From NCBI GenBank assembly GCA_026414705.1, contig JAOAIM010000014.1:1-35326 (forward strand): DNA of 35,326 nucleotides, written 5' to 3'. Numbering within the stretch: position 1 is the stretch's first letter; each line of letters starts with the position of its first letter. Below are positions 27,401 to 35,167 of the stretch, one piece after another. This DNA comes from Verrucomicrobiia bacterium. Its GTDB lineage: Bacteria; Verrucomicrobiota; Verrucomicrobiia; Limisphaerales; JAOAIM01. A model generated the notes under the pieces. That model saw nothing but the letters and a program-made list of their open reading frames with translations. It was not told the origin of the DNA and searched no databases. A program made the position numbers and the translations under genes.

Positions 27401-27413
27401 CGGCGCGCCGGCA

Positions 27414-28001
27414 TCACGCGACGGCAATTTGGACCCACCGCTCCGCCGTGACGATGCAATCCACGCGCACGTCCTGCGGCTCAACCGGCACGGCCTCCAC
27501 GATCTGCTCCTCAAACGCCACCGCGCATTTCACCGCGCGCGCGCCGGTGAGCAGGCGATCGTAGTAACCCTTGCCGCGACCCAGCCGGTGTCCGCGCAGG
27601 TCAAACGCCACACCCGGCACGAGAATCAAATCCACTTCGCTTACGGCCAACGTCCGGCACGCACACGACGGTTCGCGGATGCCGAAGCGGGCAACGACCA
27701 GGTCGCGCGACAGGTCCCGCACGACGGCGGCTTCGTAGGCGTCGCGGTCCGGAGCAAATCGCGGCAGCGCGACGGTTCGACCTTCCGCAAGCGCGGCTTG
27801 GAGCAACGGCCAGATGTCCGGCTCGCCCGCGGTCGGCGCGAAGCCCAGCACGGCGCGTGCGTTCAGCCACACCGGTTGCTGTTGGAGTCGGGCGCAAAGG
27901 CGGCGCGAGGCGACGTCGCGCTGTTCGGGCGTCAGGTTTTCGAGACGCCGGCGAACTTCGTGCCGCAGGGCGGACTTGAGCGTGGCGATGGTCGGGAGCA
28001 T
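27414..28001 (-). CDS. 5-formyltetrahydrofolate cyclo-ligase
   Basis: The 195-residue enzyme converts 5-formyl-THF and ATP to 5,10-methenyl-THF in one-carbon metabolism. It has the family signature DLILVPGVAFDLRGHRLG and the nucleotide-binding GRGKGYYDRLL, and an N-terminal helix LKSALRHEVRRRLENL. Length fits the family (about 180-210). ATG 28001 is used; 11 codons upstream are also open but look non-coding. It runs convergently into the DUF6807 gene, with 13 bases between stops. A probable hicA remnant lies immediately upstream. Confidence 0.95.
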   Translation of the reverse strand: MLPTIATLKSALRHEVRRRLENLTPEQRDVASRRLCARLQQQPVWLNARAVLGFAPTAGEPDIWPLLQAALAEGRTVALPRFAPDRDAYEAAVVRDLSRDLVVARFGIREPSCACRTLAVSEVDLILVPGVAFDLRGHRLGRGKGYYDRLLTGARAVKCAVAFEEQIVEAVPVEPQDVRVDCIVTAERWVQIAVA

Positions 28002-28020
28002 CCCGGGCGCGACTGCGAAG

Positions 28021-28196
28021 TTAAAGTTCAGCAATCAAGTTCTCATGCCGGATGCGCAGCGCTTGCAGGATACCCCGCAGCGCTTCCGAATCGAGACTTT
28101 CGTGAGCTGGCAACACACGAATGTCGCCTCAACGTCCCTTTCTGAAGGCGCGTCCGCGTTGCCGAGCGCCTCGAACCGCCCTGAGCGGGGGGGCAT
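28021..28196 (-). pseudogene. Probable decayed HicA-type toxin remnant
   Basis: On the minus strand, ATG 28196 opens a frame reading MPPRSGRFEALGNADA, like the N-terminus of HicA (MPPxSGRxxxxAL). A frame change then gives AFRKGR, a stop at 28131-28129, and GDIRVLPAHESLDSEALRGI, continuing to LRIRHENLIAEL and a stop at 28021. This resembles the HicA C-terminal pattern of a (V)PxH segment, then a conserved LRxIL helix. The small size, frame change and in-frame stop point to a broken gene with part of the RNA-binding region missing. No hicB partner is recognised. The match is from memory and is short, so confidence is modest. Confidence 0.35.
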
Positions 28197-28648
28197 CGGC
28201 GCCCGGAAGGATGAACCTCTCCAAATCAAGAACGCGACCCTGCTGTTTTGAACCGCCCGATGCTCCCGGCGGCCTCGTCGCCATCGTGTTTCCCGGCCGG
28301 ACATGAAACCAAGCTGCAAACGTTCTCCCGGCGGCATCCCCACCACCTGCCGCCTCGGTCATGTTGTTCGGCTTCGTTGGTGCATCCTGCAGATGCACCT
28401 GGATGTGATGCCCTCGCCGGTGCCCCGGCGCGGCCGGGCCAAGGCGAGCCGCGCCTCGCCAGCGGCAGAAAACGCGCGCGCGCATCACTTTTGCGCGGCT
28501 GACTTGTGTCAGCGTTTTCCAGTGCGCTCCGACCGGTTGCCGCGACCGATCTTCGCCGGGTGTTCCGGCTGGCGATGCGCGAACGATCCGTGCAGGCCCC
28601 ACGCACGGCAAACCTCGGCGGTTGGGCAACCTGGAAAACGATTTTGGC
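28197..28648. other. Gene-free stretch between hicA remnant and rarA
   Basis: I find no convincing coding gene here; frames open on both strands are Arg/Pro/Ala-rich and shadow-like. The stretch holds a perfect inverted repeat GGTGCAT...ATGCACC (28379-28399, 7-bp arms) and a hairpin GCTGAC-TTGT-GTCAGC followed by GTTTT (28498-28518), which could be a weak plus-strand terminator. Neither has an assigned role. Confidence 0.4.
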
Positions 28649-30028
28649 TCACGGTTCACCTGCCGATTTTTGTTCCCGGGCCTGCCGCCGCCACTGCTCC
28701 AACCGTTCCTTGATTTTCTTTTCGACGCCCTGGTCGCCCGGCTCGTAGTAACGCTTTTGTGCGCCGAGATAATCCTGCGGCACGAAGTGCCCGGGAAAAT
28801 CATGCGCGTATTTGTAGCCGACGCCGTGGCCGAGCCGTTGCGCGCCCTTGTAACTGGCGTCGCGCAAATGCTCCGGCACCGGCAGCGTGCGGCCGGTCTC
28901 GACGTCCTTGAGCGCGGCGTCAATGGCCGTGATGGTGCTGTTGCTCTTGGGCGCGGTGGCAATGTAAAGCGTCGCCTCGGCCAACGGGATGCGCGCTTCA
29001 GGCCAGCCGACGAATTCCGCCGCGTGCAAAGCGGCGGTCGCCAGCACCAGCGCCATCGGATCCGCCAGCCCCACGTCCTCGGCGGCGTGGATCAGAAGGC
29101 GCCGCGCGATGAAGCGCGGGTCCTCGCCCGCATGAATCATTTTGGCCAGCCAGTAGAGCGCCGCGTCCGGGTCGCTGCCGCGCATCGCCTTGATGAATGC
29201 TGAAATGGTGTCGTAATGCGCATCCTCGTCGGCGTCATACACGACGGCTTTTTTCTGAATGCTCTGCTCGGCGGCGGTCAGGTCAATGTGGATGACGCCC
29301 CGGGCGTCGGGCGGCGTGGTCAGGGCGGCGATTTCCAGCGCGTTGAGCGCGCGTCGGGCGTCCCCGTCGGAGATGCGCGCCAGATGCCGCAGCGCGTCCT
29401 CGTCGGCGCGGAGGCGCATCTGACCCAGGCCGCGCTCGGGGTCGGCCACCGCGCGCCGCAACAGCGTGAGCAGGTCGTCCTCACTCAGCGGGCGCAACTC
29501 AAAAATCTGCGAGCGCGAGACCAGCGGCGCGTTGACGAAGAAAAACGGATTGTGCGTCGTCGCGCCGATGAGCCGCACGACGCCGCTTTCGACGTCGGGC
29601 AACAGCACATCCTGTTGCGCTTTGTTGAAGCGGTGGATTTCGTCAATGAACAGGATCGTCGGCTGACCCGTGTTTTCGAGCCGGTGCGCCGCAGCGGCCA
29701 GGACGCGACGCAGTTCGGCCACGTTGGATTCGACGCCGCTGAGCCGCTCGAAGCGGCTGCGGGTGCGGGCGGCGATGATTTGCGCCAGGGAGGTTTTGCC
29801 CGTGCCCGGCGGGCCGTAGAGGATCAGCGACTGGATGCGATCGGCCTCGATGGCGCGGCGGAGCAGTTGGCCGGGGGCCAGGATGTGTTGCTGGCCGACA
29901 AACTCGTCGAGATCGCGCGGTCTCATCCGCGCGGCCAGGGGCTGATGCCGAACCGGCCGTTCGGGCTGCTGGCCTGGCGGTGTCGCCGGCGCCGGCGTCG
30001 TGTCTGAAAACAGGTCATCCCGCGCCAT
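28649..30028 (-). CDS. rarA: Replication-associated recombination protein A
   Basis: The 459-residue AAA+ ATPase has Walker A GPPGTGKT (72-79), Walker B LFIDEIHRF (126-134), sensor 1 GATTHNP and the RarA/MgsA C-terminal part with MRGSDPDAALYWLAKMI, ARRLLIHAAEDVG and the AYKYAHDFPGHF-type segment (YKYAHDFPGHFVPQ). It binds single-stranded DNA at stalled replication forks and works with SSB and clamp-related proteins. The leader has the DLFSD and ARMRPRDLDEFVGQ signatures. ATG 30028 fits the family N-terminus. It is the first gene of its strand after a 590-base gap and has no partner gene beside it. Confidence 0.96.
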   Translation of the reverse strand: MARDDLFSDTTPAPATPPGQQPERPVRHQPLAARMRPRDLDEFVGQQHILAPGQLLRRAIEADRIQSLILYGPPGTGKTSLAQIIAARTRSRFERLSGVESNVAELRRVLAAAAHRLENTGQPTILFIDEIHRFNKAQQDVLLPDVESGVVRLIGATTHNPFFFVNAPLVSRSQIFELRPLSEDDLLTLLRRAVADPERGLGQMRLRADEDALRHLARISDGDARRALNALEIAALTTPPDARGVIHIDLTAAEQSIQKKAVVYDADEDAHYDTISAFIKAMRGSDPDAALYWLAKMIHAGEDPRFIARRLLIHAAEDVGLADPMALVLATAALHAAEFVGWPEARIPLAEATLYIATAPKSNSTITAIDAALKDVETGRTLPVPEHLRDASYKGAQRLGHGVGYKYAHDFPGHFVPQDYLGAQKRYYEPGDQGVEKKIKERLEQWRRQAREQKSAGEP

Positions 30029-30618
30029 GCTTTGAGGCTAGCAGGGCGGAGGCGCGTTTCCAAAACAAACTGGCGGCGCAGACTTCGTGTGTCGGGGCCG
30101 CGCCGTCGGGGGCAGGCGCGGACGCATGAAGACAAAAAAAATCCCCGCCACTGCCGTGTGTAACGTGTCCTTTGAACATGTTTTACAACATGTGGGACGC
30201 ACCCGGCTGCTTTCGACTTCCAGTGAAGGCCTGTCGGCCGCAGCCGCAGTTCTTGTCCCAGGACCTTTCAACTACGGTTCAAGGAGCTGGTTACTGATCA
30301 CGAACAGGGCAGGGAAAGTGTTCTCTGTCCGGCGTTGCCAAAGAGCCGCGCGCATCCACGTTCAATTGCACGCTCCGTGCCATAAATCGCGCCGGCCTGC
30401 GACGCGCGCAAGGAAAAATTTTTTGCCCGCCCTGATGGAACGCATCACGCGCAGCGGTCGCGCGGGCAACGTCGCCGCGCGTAACGTGCTCGGAATCCAC
30501 GGTTGGGAAAGGCCCGGTCTTGCCCTGCGAGCCAGGGGCGCCCGCTTTTTGTGACGCACGGCGCAAAGCCATGTCACCCGCGCCATGCCCGATGAATCCA
30601 TCGTCGTGCCGCGCCGGT
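30029..30618. other. Gene-free stretch upstream of rarA
   Basis: No convincing gene or RNA is seen in these 590 bases. The longest plus-strand frame (30087-30554) is Arg-rich with no domain and no good start signal. The stretch should contain the rarA promoter; no clear -35/-10 pair was found. It contains the inverted repeat listed at 30176-30193 and a run of eight A residues (30134-30141). Confidence 0.4.
30176..30193. promoter_or_regulatory. Perfect inverted repeat, possible operator
   Basis: ACATGTT (30176-30182) and AACATGT (30187-30193) form a perfect palindrome with a four-base centre TTAC, about 150 bases upstream of rarA in an AT-richer pocket of a GC-rich region. It looks like a binding site for a dimeric regulator. 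No factor can be named. Confidence 0.3.
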
Positions 30619-30879
30619 TTAGTTTTGACGCTGCAATCCGGGGTGCGGTGCGCCGTAGTGAAAACCGGTTTCGTCCTCGTAGCCGAGGGGCGCGAGCCTT
30701 TCCAACCACGCCCTGCCCGCGGCCCATGTCCGATCGAGCAGACTGTCCCGGCTCAGCGGAACGTCGCCGGGCGGTGTGTCCGACAAACTTCGCGTCGCAG
30801 CCCGGCCCGCCCCGCTCTGCGTTTTGCGGTTGGTCGAATCCACGGCGCGAATGTGCGCAAGCAGCCCGACTTCAAACAC
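30619..30879 (-). CDS. Possible small protein of unknown function
   Basis: I do not recognise the family. The 86-residue frame, from GTG 30879, has an ordered C-terminus (WLERLAPLGYEDETGFHYG) that looks protein-like, with acidic residues, aromatics and high third-position GC, while the N-terminal half is less convincing. It lies 106 bases downstream of the double-SIS gene on the same strand and could be its distal partner. The start is uncertain. It may be a chance frame in GC-rich DNA. Confidence 0.4.
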   Translation of the reverse strand: MFEVGLLAHIRAVDSTNRKTQSGAGRAATRSLSDTPPGDVPLSRDSLLDRTWAAGRAWLERLAPLGYEDETGFHYGAPHPGLQRQN

Positions 30880-30985
30880 CGCCTTTCTTGCGATTCTTCT
30901 GGCATTTTTTGGCCCGCGCTCACGTCGCTGCCGTGTCCCCCCAGCCCCGAGCGCGGCCGGTGTTCCACCGCCCGTTGCGATCCCC

Positions 30986-32869
30986 CTACCCGGCCAGCTC
31001 GGCCTTCAACCGTTCCTCCGCCGCTTCATTGCTCAGCCCGTGCCGGTGCCGCAACACGGCCACGCCCACCACCGGCGGATATGCTTGATCGGCCTTCATC
31101 CGCGGTTCGACGTATTCGATCACCTCGAACAACAGCCGGTTTGCCGCCTCGTAGCTCAGACCGGTGAGTTTCTGGATGTAGCGCGTCGCCCGGTCAATGA
31201 GCTTCAAATTGCTCGGCACGACCCAGATCATGAAGTTGCCCATCACCCGGCCCAGCCGCACCATCGTGCAGGTCGAAAGCGCGTTGAGCAGCATCTTCAA
31301 CCCCACGCGCGTCACCCCCTGCAACAGCAAATCCGTCTGCGGCACCGTCACCCGCACCGCCACGCAGTCCGGATTCCAACCCGAAACAAACGCGCCGATT
31401 TCGCGGCACGCTTCGGCGCTGCCCACGAAGATCAATCCCGTTTTGGCCCCGGCCCGTCGGGCGGATTCCAGTTGCGCGCGGAAGAATCCCCCCGGCGCGA
31501 GCAGCCCTTCCTTTTCGGCTTCGGTCACCAGAGCCACCGCGCTGTCGCCGGGCCCCAACGGGCGATCCTTCAGTCCGTCCAGCCCGATCCGAAACCGCAT
31601 CAACTCCCGGTAACCGATCTTCCTCAACACCTCCATCGTCCGGGCGAACTTGTCCTCCGGCACCAGTTCGCGCACCTCCTCGGCGCTCCACTCCACGCAA
31701 CGCGGCTGGCGACGGCAAATCCGCTCCCACGCCGTCGGCGAGTCCGCATACGGCACATACAGGAACGCCCACGACTCCGACGCCGTCGTGTCGTCAAACT
31801 TGCGGAACGGCGGCGTGCAATAGGTCGGTGACCGCTCGGTCGTGTCGGTCAACAGATCAATCGCCACCCGATCGGCGAAATAGTTGTTCTTGTGGCCCGC
31901 GCGATAAACCGAGACCTCCAGCGCCACCAGCCGCGCCAGCGCCTCGCGCACGGGCGACGAGGTCAGCGTCGCGTGCATCTCCGCCAACCACGCCGCGAAA
32001 CGCTCGGGCACGCCCGACGCCCGTGCGCCTTCCACGCTCCCGCGTCCCCCACCCGTCGGTTCGTCCAGCAACTGCCGCACGACCACTTCGAGCATCGTCA
32101 CCAACACCGCCAGTTGGATGCTCGTCGCCTGCATCCGCGTCGAGCCGGTGATCGCCATCGGGCCGGTCGCGAGATTCACCTTCTCGATGCGCGGCTCTTG
32201 AATCACCTCCCGGCTGCGCTGCACGTGCGCGCAGAGCACCTCGTCGGGATTGTTGTAAACGAAATACACCTTCGCCCCGACCTCGACGCCCTTCCACGCC
32301 GTGCCAATGACGAACGACGTCTCGCCGCCCTCGGTGATCGCAAACACCACGTCGCGCTCGCACACCCCCAGATCGCCCAACTGCTTTTTGCCGAACGCCG
32401 TGAAATCCTCAAAGCCTTCCACCGCTTTGATGAGCGCGAAATCACCGCCCGCCATCACGGCAAACGCGCGATCCTCCAAGTCCCGAGCCCGCGCCCGCCA
32501 CGCCGCATCGCCGCCGGCGCCCGCCGCCTGTTGCTGCCAGAAATCGCGCCAGATCGAGACCAGTTGAATGCTCAGCCGACCCGTCGAACCGCACCCGGTG
32601 AAAAACATCCGCCCACCGCGACGCAACGCTCCCAGCACGGTCTGCGCGATCTGCTCGATGCGCCCCGACGCGGCGACCTCGCGATACTTCCGCACCACGT
32701 CGGCGTCCACCTCGAAGAGCAACTTCAGCCCCTCGGCCAGATCGCGCCGCACCACCTCGCTCAAATTGGCCGTGACCGGATGCGGCGATTCGGTGACCAG
32801 CGCGCCCAGTTTGAACTGGTCGGCAATCTTCAAAAACTCCTGTGACCGTTGATCCGATGTTGCGCTCAT
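30986..32869 (-). CDS. Double-SIS MurQ/GKRP-like protein
   Basis: The 627-residue protein has two SIS domains, like mammalian glucokinase regulatory protein (about 625 residues), while bacterial MurQ etherase is a single SIS domain of about 300. The first domain (about 20-300) keeps LVTESPHPVTANL, FFTGCGSTGRLS, AVMAGGDFALIKAVEGFEDF and TGSTRMQ. The second ends in a MurQ-type lid: MVRLGRVMGNFMIWVVPSN, RATRYIQKLTGLS and GLSNEAAEERLKAEL. By alignment with E. coli MurQ from memory, catalytic Glu83 (DASE) is Ile106 here, while Glu114 (VEGAED) is kept as Glu154. This suggests binding or regulation, not ether cleavage. ATG 32869 is used because upstream codons are Arg-rich. It is divergent from mpl. 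Confidence 0.85.
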   Translation of the reverse strand: MSATSDQRSQEFLKIADQFKLGALVTESPHPVTANLSEVVRRDLAEGLKLLFEVDADVVRKYREVAASGRIEQIAQTVLGALRRGGRMFFTGCGSTGRLSIQLVSIWRDFWQQQAAGAGGDAAWRARARDLEDRAFAVMAGGDFALIKAVEGFEDFTAFGKKQLGDLGVCERDVVFAITEGGETSFVIGTAWKGVEVGAKVYFVYNNPDEVLCAHVQRSREVIQEPRIEKVNLATGPMAITGSTRMQATSIQLAVLVTMLEVVVRQLLDEPTGGGRGSVEGARASGVPERFAAWLAEMHATLTSSPVREALARLVALEVSVYRAGHKNNYFADRVAIDLLTDTTERSPTYCTPPFRKFDDTTASESWAFLYVPYADSPTAWERICRRQPRCVEWSAEEVRELVPEDKFARTMEVLRKIGYRELMRFRIGLDGLKDRPLGPGDSAVALVTEAEKEGLLAPGGFFRAQLESARRAGAKTGLIFVGSAEACREIGAFVSGWNPDCVAVRVTVPQTDLLLQGVTRVGLKMLLNALSTCTMVRLGRVMGNFMIWVVPSNLKLIDRATRYIQKLTGLSYEAANRLLFEVIEYVEPRMKADQAYPPVVGVAVLRHRHGLSNEAAEERLKAELAG

Positions 32870-33158
32870 GCGTTTGAAACCCGTTGCGACGGGGGCAACC
32901 CGCCGTCCGCCGCAACATGCGAAAGCCCCCGGCGACCCAAAAGCAAAATTCAACGTCGCACCACTTCCCCGGCCGCACGCGCCTTCGAGCATCGGCCTGC
33001 TTTTTTTCTCAATTCCCGTCCCGCCCGGCTCGCCCACTGCGCGCTCGAACGGCCATCGTTCCCACTGCGAGGCGCCGCTCCGCGCACCTGACACGCAGCG
33101 GTCGCGCTGTGGAATTTGCCTTTTCCGGGCCGTCGTTTTGCCTACCGTCAAAGCGCGT

Positions 33159-34553
33159 ATGTTCGCAGGCGTGCGTTCGATTCATTTTGTCGGCATTGGC
33201 GGCACGGCGATGGCCGCCACCGCCGTCGCGCTCAAGGACATGGGGCTGAGTGTCACCGGCTCGGACCAGAACGTCTATCCGCCCATGTCCACGTTCCTGG
33301 CCGAAAACGGCATCGAGGTGGCCAGCGGTTATTCGGAGCGCAACCTGGCGCACCGGCCGGACCTGGTGGTGATCGGCAACGCCATTTCGCGCGGCAACCC
33401 GGAGGCGGAATTCTGCCTCGAACACAAGCTGCGGTTTTGTTCGCTGCCCGAACTGCTGCGCGAGTATTTCATCCGCGGCAAACGCTCCATTGTCGTCGCC
33501 GGCACGCATGGCAAGACCACCGTGACGGCGCTGCTGACCTGGGTGTTCGAGCACAACGGGTTGAATCCGAGCTACCTCATCGGCGGGCTGCCGAACAATC
33601 TGGGCCGCGGCGCGCGGTTCACCCACAGCGAGTGGTTCATCATCGAGGGCGACGAATACGACACGGCGTTCTTCGACAAACGCAGCAAGTTCATCCATTA
33701 CCTGCCGGAGATCGCCGTCATCAACAACCTCGAGTTCGATCACGCCGACATTTTCGAGAACCTCGACGCGATCAAAAAATCCTTCGCGCACTTCATCCGA
33801 CTGGTCCCGCGCAACGGCCTGCTGCTGGGCAACGGCGATGATCCGAACCTCGCGCCGCTGCTGGAGGTGAACTTTTGCCCCGTCAAACGCTTCGGCCTGG
33901 GCGAGCACAACGCCGTGCGCGCCACGCAACTCCGGCTCGGCCCGACGGCGAGCGAGTTCGACACGCCCAGCGCCCGGTTTCACATCAACCTGGTCGGCGA
34001 AATCAACGTGCGCAACGCGCTGGCGGTCGTGGCCGCCGCGAAGCATTGCGGCCTCTCCAACAAGCAGATTCAGGCCGCGTTCGACACCTTCAAGGGCGTG
34101 CGCCGTCGCATGGAAGTGCGCGGCATCGCCGGCGGCGTCACCGTCATTGACGACTTCGGCCATCACCCCACCGCCATCCGCGAGACGCTCCGCGCGTTGC
34201 GGTTGAAGTATTCGCGGGAAAAAATCTGGGCGATCTTCGAGCCGCGCACCAACACGACGCGCCGACGCGTGTTTCAGAAGGAACTGGCCGAAGCGCTGGC
34301 CGGGGCCGACCGCGTCGTGGTCTCGCAGGTGGCGCGCCTGGAATTGCTCGCGCCCGAAGAACGGCTCAACCCCGAACAACTCATGGCCGACGTGCAGGCC
34401 GCCGGCAGACCGGCCGCCTATTTACCCGATGTGGATGCGATCGTGACGCACGTGGCCGCGCACGCCGAGCCGGGCGACGTCGTGGTCGTGTTCAGCAACG
34501 GCGGCTTCGGGGGTATCCACACCAAACTGCTCGAACGGTTGGGCCGATGCTGA
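33159..34553 (+). CDS. mpl: UDP-MurNAc:L-Ala-gamma-D-Glu-meso-Dap ligase
   Basis: Mpl reattaches recovered murein tripeptide to UDP-N-acetylmuramate during cell-wall recycling in the cytoplasm. The 464-residue protein has the Mur-ligase P-loop GTHGKTTV (115-122), the Mpl-specific EGDEYDTAFFDKRSKF (163-178), NNLEFDHADIF (189-199), DDFGHHPTAI and the NGGFGGIHTKLLERL end. MurC has EADESD in place of EGDEYD, so Mpl is preferred. ATG 33159 starts at MFAGVRSIHFVGIGGTAM, the family N-terminus. It is divergent from the double-SIS gene with 289 bases between starts. Confidence 0.94.
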   Translation: MFAGVRSIHFVGIGGTAMAATAVALKDMGLSVTGSDQNVYPPMSTFLAENGIEVASGYSERNLAHRPDLVVIGNAISRGNPEAEFCLEHKLRFCSLPELLREYFIRGKRSIVVAGTHGKTTVTALLTWVFEHNGLNPSYLIGGLPNNLGRGARFTHSEWFIIEGDEYDTAFFDKRSKFIHYLPEIAVINNLEFDHADIFENLDAIKKSFAHFIRLVPRNGLLLGNGDDPNLAPLLEVNFCPVKRFGLGEHNAVRATQLRLGPTASEFDTPSARFHINLVGEINVRNALAVVAAAKHCGLSNKQIQAAFDTFKGVRRRMEVRGIAGGVTVIDDFGHHPTAIRETLRALRLKYSREKIWAIFEPRTNTTRRRVFQKELAEALAGADRVVVSQVARLELLAPEERLNPEQLMADVQAAGRPAAYLPDVDAIVTHVAAHAEPGDVVVVFSNGGFGGIHTKLLERLGRC

Positions 34554-34689
34554 GCGGTCGCGGTCGGCGCGGGGGCCGCAGCTTGCGAACTTTGCCGGTT
34601 CGACGATTCCGATTCGGCCACACCAACACCTCGCCGATTGCGAATCGCCGAAACTGAAACCGGGAAGCTTGCGCCACAAACCTTGCGGG

Positions 34690-34740
34690 TGCCTTCACCC
34701 GCACCCGCACCCTCCCTCGAAGGAGAGCACCAGCGTGAGG
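34690..34740. repeat. Diverged REP-like element
   Basis: CTTCACCC, several CACCC words and CCTCCCTCGAAGGAGAG form a diverged version of the CCCTCACCC...CCCTCTCCC hairpin element seen intact at 35032-35145. The stem is imperfect. It is the left-most element of the repeat patch. Confidence 0.4.
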
Positions 34741-34762
34741 ATGAACGCGCCGCACAACGGTG

Positions 34763-34797
34763 AACATCCAACATCGAACATCGAACATTGAACAACG
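34763..34797. repeat. Heptamer tandem array 1 (AACATCG type)
   Basis: Five consecutive 7-base units: AACATCC, AACATCG, AACATCG, AACATTG, AACAACG. Every unit starts with AAC. The same word recurs in the array at 35168-35202. The 7-base period is not a multiple of three and no coding use is evident. Confidence 0.85.
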
Positions 34798-34833
34798 AAG
34801 GAGGAACTCAGGAACGGGGGAAAAGAGAACAGG

Positions 34834-34870
34834 GGAGCGTGGGACCGTCGGAGCGTGGAGCGTAGCGCAG
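34834..34870. repeat. Dispersed repeat element, first copy
   Basis: A run of GGAGCGTGG and GGAGCG words ends in GTAGCGCAG. The same arrangement recurs at 35212-35251, so the pair are direct copies with small indels. Confidence 0.7.
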
Positions 34871-34906
34871 ATTGGTAATCTGCCGAGTCGCCGACTGGCA
34901 GTCGGC
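34867..34906. repeat. Paired palindromes in the repeat patch
   Basis: GCAGATT and AATCTGC (34867-34883) pair perfectly around GGT, and GCCGACT and AGTCGGC (34890-34906) pair perfectly around GGC. The two hairpins sit side by side and follow the GTAGCGCAG word. The cluster could fold into a double hairpin in single-stranded DNA or RNA. Confidence 0.8.
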
Positions 34907-34938
34907 AGTCCCATCAAAGCCCCGACACCAGCCTGCAA

Positions 34939-34980
34939 AACTCTGAACTCTGAACTCTGAACTTTGAACTTTGAACAAGG
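34939..34980. repeat. Heptamer tandem array 2 (AACTCTG/AACTTTG type)
   Basis: Six 7-base units: AACTCTG three times, AACTTTG twice, then AACAAGG. As in arrays 1 and 3, each unit begins AAC. The T-for-A change at the fourth position separates this array from the other two. Confidence 0.85.
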
Positions 34981-35031
34981 CTCTGCGCGGGTCGCGGGTC
35001 ATCGCGTTGCCCTTGGGCGGCTTGGGCAATT

Positions 35032-35053
35032 CCCTCTCCCTTGAGGGAGAGGG
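35032..35053. repeat. REP-like hairpin, first orientation
   Basis: CCCTCTCCC (35032-35040) pairs with GGGAGAGGG (35045-35053) around TTGA, followed by GCAGGGTGAGGG. It is the inverted counterpart of the copy at 35112-35145. The arrangement resembles BIMEs built from REP elements, which are often mobilised by RAYT transposases; none is in the window. Confidence 0.8.
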
Positions 35054-35111
35054 GCAGGGTGAGGGTGAAGCTCCGCAAACATTTGAACACCTTTCTGTCC
35101 ACGCCGCGTTC

Positions 35112-35145
35112 TCCCTCACCCCGGCCCTCTCCCGCTGGGAGAGGG
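35112..35145. repeat. REP-like hairpin, opposite orientation
   Basis: CCCTCACCCCGG leads into CCCTCTCCC (35125-35133), which pairs with GGGAGAGGG (35137-35145) around GCT. This is the copy at 35032-35066 read on the other strand, so the two hairpins face each other about 70 bases apart. Confidence 0.8.
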
Positions 35146-35167
35146 AGCGCGGGCGGACGCGCTGCGC

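Noticed and set aside
28498-28518. GCTGAC-TTGT-GTCAGC hairpin plus GTTTT as a terminator
   Set aside because: The T run is on the plus strand, but the nearest plus-strand gene ends more than 1 kb earlier, and rarA on the minus strand would not be served.
30087-30554. A 155-codon frame upstream of rarA
   Set aside because: Arg/Ala-rich with no domain, no clear start signal and no ordered hydrophobicity. It is more likely non-coding.
33159-34553. murC instead of mpl
   Set aside because: The Mpl-type EGDEYDTAFFDKRSKF motif and the C-terminal NGGFGG end fit Mpl better than MurC, which has EADESD.
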